The translations under genes were made by a program, and so were the position numbers. This document shows, in pieces, positions 6,786-13,867 of a stretch of DNA of 16,746 nt (the first letter of the stretch is position 1; each line of letters opens with the position of its first letter). The DNA lies in NCBI GenBank assembly GCA_945869725.1, contig CAMBPO010000047.1, forward strand, positions 1 through 16,746. The letters are read 5' to 3'. The DNA comes from Klebsiella pneumoniae (GTDB lineage Bacteria > Pseudomonadota > Gammaproteobacteria > Pseudomonadales > Pseudohongiellaceae). The notes beneath the pieces are model-generated. The model had not been told where the DNA came from, made no database searches, and saw only the letters and a program-made list of their open reading frames with translations.

Positions 6786-7556
6786 TTATTCCACAAACGC
6801 ACGCTCAATCACATACTCCGCCTGAATGCCCTGTCGGGATTCTTTAAACCCGGCAGCATCCAGTATTTTGCACATGTCCTTCAACATGGTAGGACTGCCG
6901 CACAACATAAAACGGTCATGCTCCGGTGACATGGCCGGCACTCCAATCTTTTGCGACAAAATTCCATCGATCAGTATATCGGTAACGCGCCCCTGATTAA
7001 CAAATTCATCGCGCGTGACCGTGGGGTAATAGACCAGTTTCTCTTGCACAACCTCACCAAAAAATTCGTTTTGTGGCAGTTCATGGGTGATGTAGTCGCG
7101 GTAGGCTAGGTCGATGATGCGGCGCACGCCATGGACCAGAATAACTTTCTCGAATCGTTCATAGACAGCCGGATCACGAATGATGCTCATAAATGGCGCC
7201 AGCCCTGTACCAGTTCCGATCAGGTACAGATGACGACCCGGCAACAGGTGATCTGCAATCAATGTGCCCGTAGGTTTGCTGCTGACCAGCAACTCGTCAC
7301 CCACTTTGATGTTCTGCAAACGTGATGTGAGCGGCCCGTCTGGCACTTTGATGCTGAAGAACTCCAGTTCCTCCTCATAGTTGGCACTGGCGATGCTGTA
7401 AGCACGCATCAGAGGGCGCCCGTCAACTTCCATACCAACCATCACAAAGTGCCCATTTTCAAAACGCAGGCCTTTGTCTCGGGTCGTGGTAAAGCTGAAC
7501 AGTGATTCATTCCAGTGATGTACGCTGGTGACACTCTGTTTGGAAATCGCAGCCAT
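6786..7556 (-). CDS. fpr: Ferredoxin--NADP+ reductase
   Basis: The 256-aa flavoenzyme transfers electrons between NADP(H) and ferredoxin or flavodoxin in the cytoplasm. The FAD-binding barrel carries RAYSIAS near residues 51-57, the usual RxYS motif for the isoalloxazine ring. The NADP domain has GTGTGLAPF near 113-121 and MLCGSPTML near 217-225. The protein ends EYVIERAFVE, the tail typical of the short bacterial (Azotobacter/Pseudomonas) subclass, where this tail stacks on FAD in place of the plant-type terminal tyrosine. AGGA lies 8 nt before the ATG. It is divergent from a FinR-like LysR gene across 125 bp. In Pseudomonas, FinR activates fpr under superoxide or iron-sulfur stress, so the same control is likely here. 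Confidence 0.95.
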   Translation of the reverse strand: MAAISKQSVTSVHHWNESLFSFTTTRDKGLRFENGHFVMVGMEVDGRPLMRAYSIASANYEEELEFFSIKVPDGPLTSRLQNIKVGDELLVSSKPTGTLIADHLLPGRHLYLIGTGTGLAPFMSIIRDPAVYERFEKVILVHGVRRIIDLAYRDYITHELPQNEFFGEVVQEKLVYYPTVTRDEFVNQGRVTDILIDGILSQKIGVPAMSPEHDRFMLCGSPTMLKDMCKILDAAGFKESRQGIQAEYVIERAFVE

Positions 7557-7629
7557 TTTGTTGTCCTGTCAGTCTTCGAGTCAAAAAACGGGCCTATGGT
7601 AGTCAATCACCGCTTACCAGTAAAATGAT

Positions 7630-7647
7630 TTAACAAGATATAGTTAA
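7630..7647. promoter_or_regulatory. Candidate FinR operator (TTAAC-N8-GTTAA)
   Basis: A 5-bp inverted repeat with 8-bp spacer sits in the fpr/finR divergent region, 35 bp before the finR start. The size and dyad fit a LysR-type recognition site. No experimental FinR motif was compared. Confidence 0.35.
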
Positions 7648-7681
7648 TCGACCTAGCAGATATATAAACAGAGGAAACATC

Positions 7682-8596
7682 GTGCACTACACCTTGCGCC
7701 AACTCGAAGTATTTCTGGCAACCGCATGGCATGAGAATGTATCACTGGCGGCTGAAAGCTTGTCCATGTCGCAATCAGCGGCCAGTGCTTCGCTAAAAGA
7801 GCTTGAACAGCGTTACAACATGCAGTTGTTTGACCGTGTGGGCAAACGTCTGCAACTCAATGATTTTGGCAAAAGTCTGCGGCCGCGGGCCGAGGCATTG
7901 CTGAGTCAGGCACGGGAGTTTGACCACCTGCTGCAGCATCAGGGCGATGCGGGTGACATCAAGGTCGGCGCCACGCTGACGATAGGCAATTATCTGGCAG
8001 TGCCCATCATGGCGGAATTCATGAGCCGATACCCTGGGACCCTCATCCGTCTGACCGTTGAGAACACAGCGTCAATCACTCAAAAAGTGCGCAACTTTGA
8101 ACTGGATGTAGGGCTGATAGAAGGGGAGTTGCAAGACGACGCGCTGGAAGTTATTCCCTGGCGTGATGACGAACTGTGTCTGTTTTGTGCACCGACGCAT
8201 GAGTTGGCGGGTCGGCCAACGCTCAGCGACAGCGACTTGCTTAATGCACAATGGATTTTGCGCGAAGCCGGATCGGGAACACGTCAGGGATTTGACCGAT
8301 CCGTCCATGGACTGTTGCCACATATGAATATACGACTGGAATTGCAGCACACCGAGGCGATCAAGCGGGCAGTGGAGGCGGGTCTCGGCATTGGCTGCCT
8401 GTCCCGCATCACGTTACAAGAGGCGTTCCGGCGCGGCAGTTTGTTGCCATTGTATGCGCCGCATCGCAACTGGATGCGGCGCTTCTACTTCATCCTGCAC
8501 AAACAGAAGTACCGCAGCGCCGGCATCAATAATTGGATGAATCTGTGCCAAGAGGATGGCGCTGACGACTTCAGCGCCTATGGTCCTGACCAGTAA
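7682..8596 (+). CDS. finR: FinR-like LysR-family regulator of fpr
   Basis: The 304-aa LysR-type regulator starts with GTG and has an AGAGGA ribosome site about 7 nt upstream. Residues 1-60 are the winged helix-turn-helix (LRQLEVFLATAWHENVSLAAESL, then SQSAASASLKELE). About 88-290 is the effector-binding fold, with GATLTIGNYLAVPIM at its start and REAGSGTRQGFDR in the hinge-to-second-lobe region, a common LysR feature. It is divergent from fpr, as finR is in Pseudomonas, where the protein is needed for fpr induction by superoxide generators and sulfur-nitrosating agents. The assignment to FinR rests mainly on this gene order. The sensing chemistry cannot be read from the sequence. The 3' end converges on the GST gene with 17 bp between the stop codons. 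Confidence 0.8.
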   Translation: MHYTLRQLEVFLATAWHENVSLAAESLSMSQSAASASLKELEQRYNMQLFDRVGKRLQLNDFGKSLRPRAEALLSQAREFDHLLQHQGDAGDIKVGATLTIGNYLAVPIMAEFMSRYPGTLIRLTVENTASITQKVRNFELDVGLIEGELQDDALEVIPWRDDELCLFCAPTHELAGRPTLSDSDLLNAQWILREAGSGTRQGFDRSVHGLLPHMNIRLELQHTEAIKRAVEAGLGIGCLSRITLQEAFRRGSLLPLYAPHRNWMRRFYFILHKQKYRSAGINNWMNLCQEDGADDFSAYGPDQ

Positions 8597-8613
8597 ATCA
8601 GCAGACTACCCGC

Positions 8614-9414
8614 TTAAGGTGTGACTGCTCTGGAGGCATTGGCAGGCAATGCCGGCAGGTTACCCACCATGCCGTCAGGTCTGGCCTTGGCCAACATGGC
8701 CTGATACGCGGGGCGCGCTTCAATTTTGCTGATCCATGCGTTGATGTGCGGAAACTGCGCCTTGTTGACAATGTTGAGGTTCATTGCAAAATTGATCGGG
8801 AACAGCATCATGATGTCAGCCGCAGAAAACTCTGCCCCGCCGAACCAGGGATTATCCGCCAGAAAATTCTCGGCAAACTGCACAACCCCTTCAGAATCCA
8901 CCAGTGGCGAACGCTGCTGAGGCGGCTGTATCTGCCAGACACGATAATCGGCGATGGCGCGCGACGCCAACGAACCTTCTGAGTAGTGTATCCACAACAG
9001 GTGCGTCGCAAAGTCTGGTGAGGCTAGTGGCGGCACCAGACGTCCACCACCGTGACGAGCCAGAATCATTTCAATGATTGCGCCTGACTCAACCAGCACC
9101 TGATCGCCGTAGGTCACAGTAGGCGCTACCGGCATGGCCGGGTTGATGGCGCGAATCGCCGCCATTGAGGCCGCCAGATCTCCGCGCGTGAAATTCAGGG
9201 CATATGGTAATCCGAGCTCTTCCATCAACCAGACCAGACGCTCTGAGCGACGGCCTTCCAGGTGATAGATGGTAATTTCAGGCATCGGCAGCGCGTCGGC
9301 AGCGCCCTGCGCTTGTACTTGCGCTGACGGTGTAGCCACGCCAATCACTGCGGTGAATGACAGCGCTATGGCAAGCAAGAAACGTTTGGTATTAGCAACA
9401 AAAAGTTGTTTCAT
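8614..9414 (-). CDS. Glutathione S-transferase-like protein with a signal peptide
   Basis: The 266-aa frame has two parts. Residues 1-35 look like a Sec signal peptide: MKQLFVANTKR, a hydrophobic core, then a VQA cleavage site before QGAAD. Residues about 46-260 are a GST fold. The thioredoxin-like N-terminal domain has ITIYHLEGRRSERLVWLMEEL, a likely cis-proline in PVAPTV near 95-100, and VESGAI (108-113) where Glu-Ser usually binds the glutathione gamma-glutamyl group. The helical C-terminal domain runs from about 130, with the FSAADIMM motif near 196-203. Canonical GSTs are cytosolic. An internal ATG at codon 44 would give a plain cytosolic GST, but it has no ribosome site and leaves a well-formed signal sequence unexplained. 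The ribosome site for ATG 9414 is also weak. The substrate is unknown. Confidence 0.8.
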   Translation of the reverse strand: MKQLFVANTKRFLLAIALSFTAVIGVATPSAQVQAQGAADALPMPEITIYHLEGRRSERLVWLMEELGLPYALNFTRGDLAASMAAIRAINPAMPVAPTVTYGDQVLVESGAIIEMILARHGGGRLVPPLASPDFATHLLWIHYSEGSLASRAIADYRVWQIQPPQQRSPLVDSEGVVQFAENFLADNPWFGGAEFSAADIMMLFPINFAMNLNIVNKAQFPHINAWISKIEARPAYQAMLAKARPDGMVGNLPALPANASRAVTP

Positions 9415-9474
9415 GACATCAGAGGCTCATTGAGTGGTGCCTTTTCGGGCACGGGTTGACGAATTTTGGAACAC

Positions 9475-9486
9475 CTGCGATCGCAG
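9475..9486. repeat. 12-bp palindrome CTGCGATCGCAG
   Basis: This gapless palindrome sits in the 105-bp spacer between the inositol-phosphatase stop and the GST start. It contains GCGATCGC, a sequence over-represented in some genomes, so function is not implied. Confidence 0.3.
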
Positions 9487-9493
9487 CATACGC

Positions 9494-9513
9494 TGTGTTT
9501 CTGTCTAAACACA
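9494..9513 (-). terminator. Hairpin after the inositol-phosphatase gene (weak terminator)
   Basis: TGTGTTT-N6-AAACACA is a perfect 7-bp inverted repeat 7 bp downstream of the stop of the minus-strand gene. There is no T tract, so it may only stabilise the RNA end. Confidence 0.3.
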
Positions 9514-9519
9514 ATGACA

Positions 9520-10338
9520 TCAGGCGCTGTCCGCCTGCTGCAATAAACGTTGCGCCTGTTCATACAACTCGGCATTACTGACCAGAATGTTTTTATTGTG
9601 AAAAACCGGGCTCACCCCTGCAGGCACTGGCTGGAAATGGCCATACGATGCGCCAGCTTCCTGGGCAATCAGCTGAGCCGCTGCAAAGTCCCAGACACTG
9701 AGATTCTCGTAATAGATATCTAGGCGCCCCATTGCCACCCAGCAGATATCCAGCGCAGCAGAACCGAGCCGACGCAGATCCGCGCAATTGTCGAGCATCA
9801 CCGCGAGGCGCTTTACCAAAGGCGCCAGATTATCCTTTTCGTATGGAAAGCCAGTTGCGAACAGCGCGCGCCTGATATGCGTCTTTTGCGCGACATGAAT
9901 CGGAATTCCATTTAAGAATGCGCCCTGCCCCCTGCGCGCATAAAACATCTCATCCGCAAAGGGATTAAACACGACACCGCACTGCACCATCCCTTGTTCA
10001 ATGTACGCTATTGACACCGCCGAATGCCCATGATTGTGGGCGTAGTTAACCGTGCCATCAATAGGATCAATAACCCACAAAGGAGCAGTAATCTGGCTGA
10101 GCCCTGCCAGATCGGGCGCAGACTCTTCGGCCAGAATCAGGTGACCCGGGAATTGGTGTCGGATAGCATCGCAGATCAGTTTATCGACCTTGATGTCGGC
10201 TTCCGTCACCAGTTCAGTTCCGGAAAATTTGTAATGTGATTGCGGGCCGCCATGCTTGCGCAACTCGGTGACCATCATCGCCCCCGCTGTACGGGCGATG
10301 GATTGCGCAAACTCAAGTATCTGATTGATGTCCGTCAT
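9520..10338 (-). CDS. Inositol monophosphatase family protein (SuhB-like)
   Basis: The 272-aa product from ATG 10338 starts MTDINQILEFAQ, close to the length of E. coli SuhB; an in-frame TTG 54 bp upstream is less likely. Metal-site motifs are complete: E71 in LAEES, D91/D94 in WVIDPIDGTVNYAH, and D217 in SVWDFAAAQLIAQEAGA. These bind the magnesium ions used to hydrolyse a sugar or inositol phosphate monoester. Substrate choice within the family (inositol-1-phosphate, histidinol phosphate, fructose bisphosphate, PAP) cannot be decided by eye. The last motif reads WDFAAAQL rather than the common WDxAAG, a mild variation. It lies 63 bp downstream of the 2OG oxygenase-like gene on the same strand and may share its transcript. 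Confidence 0.88.
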   Translation of the reverse strand: MTDINQILEFAQSIARTAGAMMVTELRKHGGPQSHYKFSGTELVTEADIKVDKLICDAIRHQFPGHLILAEESAPDLAGLSQITAPLWVIDPIDGTVNYAHNHGHSAVSIAYIEQGMVQCGVVFNPFADEMFYARRGQGAFLNGIPIHVAQKTHIRRALFATGFPYEKDNLAPLVKRLAVMLDNCADLRRLGSAALDICWVAMGRLDIYYENLSVWDFAAAQLIAQEAGASYGHFQPVPAGVSPVFHNKNILVSNAELYEQAQRLLQQADSA

Positions 10339-10401
10339 GGGTGTCCAAAGTTTTAGAGTTTCAATGTTTAAGAGGATAGTGCTGGTGGGCAAAAAATTGT
10401 G

Positions 10402-11025
10402 CTAACTGTTCACTGTCAGGTTTAATGCATTTGAGAATTCATCACGTCCCAATTTTCCTGTAAAAAATGTGTTGAATGACAAACTGACACGCTCAACATT
10501 CTCCGTTACTGGCCTGACACCATGACGGACATTTGAGGGGAACAATAACAAGTCACCCATTGCGGTCTGCACAAAATATTGGTTTGCGTTGTAGTAATTG
10601 TCCTGCTGCTTCACCAACTCGTACCAGATATTGTCTTCGTTACGATAAAAGCTGATGCCATCCACTGGCGCCAGATTGATGTACAACACACCGCTGACCA
10701 CGCTGTTGGGATGGGTGTGAACATGGTGAGACTGACCTTTCCCGGCCAGAGTCAACCAGGACTGGGTAATCTGCAACTGCACCTGGTTGGAGGTATTAAA
10801 AACAGTCTTGGTGTACTGCTCCAGATTTGCCTCTACAAACTCCCTAATAACAGAGAGCTGTGGCGCGGACAGCACACTTTTGTCTACCGATGAATGATTG
10901 TGAATGGCAGGTACGGCGCCCTTCAAGGCCATCCTGAAGAAGTCCAGTTCCCGGGTACTGAATGCACGGCCCAGCGCGGATCGGTAAACTGGCACAGCAA
11001 ACATGTTCATTAAGTCGTGCTGCAT
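10402..11025 (-). CDS. Putative 2OG-Fe(II) oxygenase (TIGR02466-like)
   Basis: The 207-aa protein resembles the small family of putative 2-oxoglutarate/iron oxygenases found in marine bacteria and phages. A His-rich strand, QSHHVHTHPNSVVSGVLYINL (97-118), supplies the proximal iron ligands, probably within the H-x-H segment 101-105. GDLLLFPSNVRHGVRPV (157-173) gives the distal ligand His168. Arg179 in ENVERVSLSFNTF fits the position that salt-bridges 2-oxoglutarate. This is the jelly-roll order expected for the superfamily. The substrate is unknown; relatives hydroxylate proteins or small molecules. The ribosome site before ATG 11025 is modest (AGG 9 nt upstream). The inositol-phosphatase gene follows 63 bp downstream. 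Confidence 0.75.
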   Translation of the reverse strand: MQHDLMNMFAVPVYRSALGRAFSTRELDFFRMALKGAVPAIHNHSSVDKSVLSAPQLSVIREFVEANLEQYTKTVFNTSNQVQLQITQSWLTLAGKGQSHHVHTHPNSVVSGVLYINLAPVDGISFYRNEDNIWYELVKQQDNYYNANQYFVQTAMGDLLLFPSNVRHGVRPVTENVERVSLSFNTFFTGKLGRDEFSNALNLTVNS

Positions 11026-11326
11026 GATCTGAACCTGACAGAAAGACGTGGGAGCGAAATGGCTTTAATAATGTGTGCTCAGTGCAAGGTTCGTCAATGA
11101 CTAATTGCCCGCACACCACATGGACTGTCAATCAAATCACAGGCACTTCTTGATCGCTCTGACCAGATCATTTTTGCAAATGGCTTGGTCAGCACATGAT
11201 CCATTCACGCCCGCAAATATAATGAGGGAAGCCCAATCGAGCACCGCTCTCAATTGTTTGAGTTAAAACCACAGGTGGTTTATCCTGATTGGACATCAAG
11301 CCACCAGAAGGGAGTACACTCCACTC
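11026..11326. other. Divergent intergenic region before the NHL gene
   Basis: The 301 bp hold no gene that I can support. The part near 11327 contains the palindrome described separately, a TTGGAC at 11289 and a TACACT at 11315; their 20-bp spacing is too long for a standard promoter. The rest shows nothing distinctive. Confidence 0.4.
11266..11281. promoter_or_regulatory. Candidate operator AAACCAC-AG-GTGGTTT
   Basis: A 7-bp perfect inverted repeat with a 2-bp centre lies 46 bp upstream of the NHL gene start. The short spacing fits a compact dimeric regulator site. No regulator is assigned. Confidence 0.4.
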
Positions 11327-12415
11327 ATGTTTAAACCTAGAAGCTCTTTAAAAACGGCAATGTTGACCCTGACTGTTGCTTTTGGCGCTATGGCAGCCAT
11401 TGCAAACGGGCAAACTGATTTCAGCGACCCGGGAATGGCGCCTACAAATGATCTACCTAATCCATACGAGACTGTCGAGGGCTTTCTCAAGCTACCCGAG
11501 GGTCGCACTTGGGGTTCTGCTAGCGCAGTCCACGTGGATATAGATGGAACAAGCGTTTGGGTGGCGGAGCGATGCACCGGAAATACCAATGCGTGTGTCA
11601 TTAATAGTCATCTCGACCCAGTCATGAAATTTGATGTCAACGGTGATCTGGTGACAAGTTTTGGCGCAGGTCTCATCGCGTGGCCACACGGTATTGAAGT
11701 TGATTCCCAAGGAAACGTTTGGGTAACAGATGGGCGAGACAATCAAGTCGGTGATACAGTGCCGGCAGAGCGCTACGGGCACCAGGTTCATAAGTTCAGC
11801 CCAACCGGTGAACATCTGATGACCTTGGGCGAACCCGGTGGCGCGCGAACCCCGGGCTACCTTTTTCAGCCGAACGACATTCTGGTAGCACCAGATGGCC
11901 ATATATTTGTTGCGGAAGGGCATTCTAATGCCGCAGATGCAACTGCGAGAGTTCTCAAGTTTAATGCACAGGGTGAATTCGTTCAGGAGTGGGGATCGCT
12001 GGGTAGCGGCCCAACAGAGTTTATGCAGCCTCACGCACTAGCAATGGATTCTCAAGGTCGTTTGTTTATTGCTGACAGAAGCAATAATCGCATTCAGATT
12101 TATTCTCAGAACGGTGAGTTGTTGGATTCTTGGCATCAATTCAGCCGTGCCAGCGGACTTTTTATCGACGCAAATGACACAATTTATGCGGCCGACTCAG
12201 AGTCAGGCTCTGTAAATCCCGCAAATGTTGCATGGTTAAGGGGTATTCGAATTGGTAGTGCGCGCACCGGAGAAGTAAACTATTTGATTCCTGATCCTCA
12301 GCCCGATTGCCGCGGAACTTGCACAGCTGAAGGCGTAACAGTAGACCGAAACGGCGTCATCTACGGCGCAGAAGTTGGCCCTGTGGGCGGGATCAAGCGT
12401 TACGTACGTCAATAA
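11327..12415 (+). CDS. Secreted NHL-repeat beta-propeller protein (peptidyl-amidating-lyase-like)
   Basis: The 362-aa frame starts with a signal peptide (basic MFKPRSSLK, hydrophobic core, AIANGQ near 24-29). The rest is a beta-propeller with NHL blades. Clear units are WPHGIEVDSQGNVWVTD (119-135), PNDILVAPDGHIFVAEG (182-198), PHALAMDSQGRLFIAD (235-250) plus RSNNRIQIYSQNGELL, and a last AEGVTVDRNGVIYGAE (334-349). Blade linkers of the type KFSPTGEHL and KFNAQGEFVQEWG match peptidyl-alpha-hydroxyglycine amidating lyase, and His121 and His236 are at blade positions that could bind metal. Cysteine pairs at 83/90 and 328/332 suggest disulfides. A catalytic role is unproven, since many bacterial NHL proteins only bind ligands. 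The GGAG is 12 nt before the ATG, longer than ideal. A strong hairpin follows the stop. Confidence 0.85.
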   Translation: MFKPRSSLKTAMLTLTVAFGAMAAIANGQTDFSDPGMAPTNDLPNPYETVEGFLKLPEGRTWGSASAVHVDIDGTSVWVAERCTGNTNACVINSHLDPVMKFDVNGDLVTSFGAGLIAWPHGIEVDSQGNVWVTDGRDNQVGDTVPAERYGHQVHKFSPTGEHLMTLGEPGGARTPGYLFQPNDILVAPDGHIFVAEGHSNAADATARVLKFNAQGEFVQEWGSLGSGPTEFMQPHALAMDSQGRLFIADRSNNRIQIYSQNGELLDSWHQFSRASGLFIDANDTIYAADSESGSVNPANVAWLRGIRIGSARTGEVNYLIPDPQPDCRGTCTAEGVTVDRNGVIYGAEVGPVGGIKRYVRQ

Positions 12416-12433
12416 TTTCTAATCGAGTGATGA

Positions 12434-12465
12434 GAGGCGGCTGGTCATTCAGCCGCCTCATATTT
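12434..12465 (+). terminator. Intrinsic terminator of the NHL gene
   Basis: GAGGCGGCTG, loop GTCATT and CAGCCGCCTC make a perfect 10-bp GC-rich stem 18 bp after the stop codon. The tail ATATTTAT is T-rich but interrupted. Confidence 0.75.
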
Positions 12466-12519
12466 ATCTAGCTCAATCATGGCCAAGCTTTCTGTTTGGC
12501 TAAGCTCATCTATCCAAGC

Positions 12520-13429
12520 TGGACTTCCACCACCACAGTAGACACTTCCTAGCTATGTTTTCAGCATAGGAGGAGTTGTATGCATGGCCCCAGATTTACC
12601 CCAGAGTTTAAAGAAGAAGCAGTTCGACAGGTCGTGGAGAGAGATTACTCTGTTTCGGAAGTCTCAGAGCGTTTGGCGATGTCTGCACACAGCATTCATA
12701 AATAGGTCAAGGCAGTTAAACCACATAAAACTGACCAACATGCAGCTGACTTGCTCACAGAGAAGACGGACACTCTGACACTGAAGCCAGCACAGCTGCG
12801 CAGAACTGAAGAAGAGCGTGATGTTTTAGAAAAGGCCTTAAGCTACTTTGCGAAGGAGTTCGAGAAAAGTACCACTTCATGTTTGAGCATCGTAGTAATT
12901 ACGGTATAAAACGATGTGCAGGGTGCTAAGCATCGCTCGAGACCGGTACTACCATTGGCTTGATAACGGACCGTACAGTTGAGGATCAGCGTTTACTTGG
13001 CTTAATCAGGCACTCTAAAGACGCCAGCGGATGTGTGTATGGCGCTCCAAGGGAGTTACTGAATTTTCGGGAATTGTGACAGTGTTGCGGAAGAAACCGT
13101 GTTGCAAAGATTATGAGCAAAAATAAGAAAATCAAAGTGATGCGCGGCCAGCAACAGGAAGGCCCTCACATGTCGCCCCAAACATATTGAACAAAGAGTT
13201 CAGTGTATCTGATCCTGATGTGGCATCGGTGACTGACATAACCTATATCCGTCTCTGGAAGGAATGGTTATATCTGGCTGTTGTACTAGATATCTATTCG
13301 CGCAAAGTTATTGCGCAAGTCCATGAAGTCTACTATGCATCGAGAACTGGTAGTTGACGCTCTGATTATGACAGTGTGGCGACGAAAGCCTAAATATCTT
13401 CGCTAACACATTCAGATCAGAGATCACAA
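12520..13429 (+). pseudogene. Decayed IS3-family insertion sequence (orfA and orfB remnants)
   Basis: The left end resembles an IS3-family terminal repeat (TGGACTTCCACC from 12520). orfA begins at ATG 12580 after GGAGG: MHGPRFTPEFKEEAVRQVVE, an IS3-type helix-turn-helix. A TAG at 12703-12705 replaces the tryptophan expected after HSIHK. The frame then runs on to ALSYFAKEFEK near 12860. orfB pieces appear in changing frames: KYHFMFEHRSNYGIKR, then MCRVLSIARDRYYHWLDNG, then VEDQRLLGLIRHSKDASGCVYGAPRELL with an internal stop, NRVAKIM, VTDITYIRLWKEWLYLAVVLDIYSRKVI (containing the first Asp of DDE), SMKSTMHRELVVDALIMTVWRRKPK, and finally HSDQRSQ at about 13409-13429 (second Asp). It is non-functional. 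Homology stops abruptly at the IS30-like end, so the last third of orfB is missing. Confidence 0.85.
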
Positions 13430-13455
13430 GACGGATTCAACCGGTCGTAGCAACA
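13430..13455. mobile_element. IS30-family terminal inverted repeat
   Basis: GACGGATTCAACCGGTCG-TAGCAACA resembles the end of IS30 as I recall it (GATTCAATTGG, then ACGCAACA). It is oriented correctly, pointing inward to the 3' end of the IS30-like transposase fragment, and it begins exactly where IS3 orfB homology ends. Confidence 0.55.
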
Positions 13456-13490
13456 TTCAGATGTGGAACTTATTTTAGATATTCGTTCAG

Positions 13491-13664
13491 TTATTCGGCG
13501 GGGGTTTTCCAGCCAAGTATCTTTCTGGGTCTAGTACTCAGTATATGGGCGACAGCTTCAATCTCTTGCGACCTCAATCGAGACAGCTCGGTGCCTTTCG
13601 GGAAGTATTGTCGCAGAAGGCCATTCGTATTCTCGTTGGTGCCTTGCCGTCAGGTCCACTTGGG
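13491..13664 (-). pseudogene. C-terminal fragment of an IS30-family transposase
   Basis: The minus strand from about 13664 to the TAA at 13491 encodes NENTNGLLRQYFPKG, then TELSRLRSQEIEAVAHIL and STRPRKILGWKTPAE. This is the highly conserved end of IS30 transposases, including the Glu of the DDE triad in NENTNG. A TGA interrupts the frame at 13650-13652, just before RQGTNEN, and nothing recognisable precedes about residue PKW. Only the C-terminal sixth remains, so the element is dead and truncated at its 5' side. Confidence 0.85.
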
Positions 13665-13867
13665 TTGTTTAAGCCCGGAGGCCTTATTGGCCCCCTAATT
13701 TTTAGGCTGGGATCTATCTATGTTGTTAGGGAAAGTCCGTAATCAATGGCAGAGCACTAAAGTCTAGTCTTCTTGCTGAGGCAATACGAACCTGTCAATT
13801 TAATTGTCACACAATAGGAACAAAAAAATGCACAAATTATGTTCAGGCATCAAATTGGGTTTACTTT
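13665..13867. other. Unassigned spacer between IS30 fragment and NdvB-like gene
   Basis: About 200 bp contain no gene I can support. I searched for the missing IS3 orfB tail (CWDNA-type motif), for the other IS30 end and for IS3 right-end sequence, and found none. An A7 run at 13825-13831 gives a T tract downstream of the NdvB-like gene, but no clear stem precedes it. Confidence 0.4.

Noticed and set aside
10844..11131. Minus-strand frame overlapping the 2OG oxygenase start
   Set aside because: It is a shifted frame of the oxygenase gene and its upstream spacer; the composition is not protein-like.
11492..12034. Minus-strand open frame of 180 codons
   Set aside because: It lies inside the NHL gene on the opposite strand and has no recognisable motif or ribosome site.
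13545..13742. Plus-strand open frame of 65 codons in the IS region
   Set aside because: It is the complement of the IS30 transposase tail, which is far better supported.
13490..13867. Remaining 3' part of the IS3 orfB or a second IS30 end
   Set aside because: No CWDNA-like motif, no IS3 right-end repeat and no IS30-like GATTCAA terminal sequence were found in this stretch.
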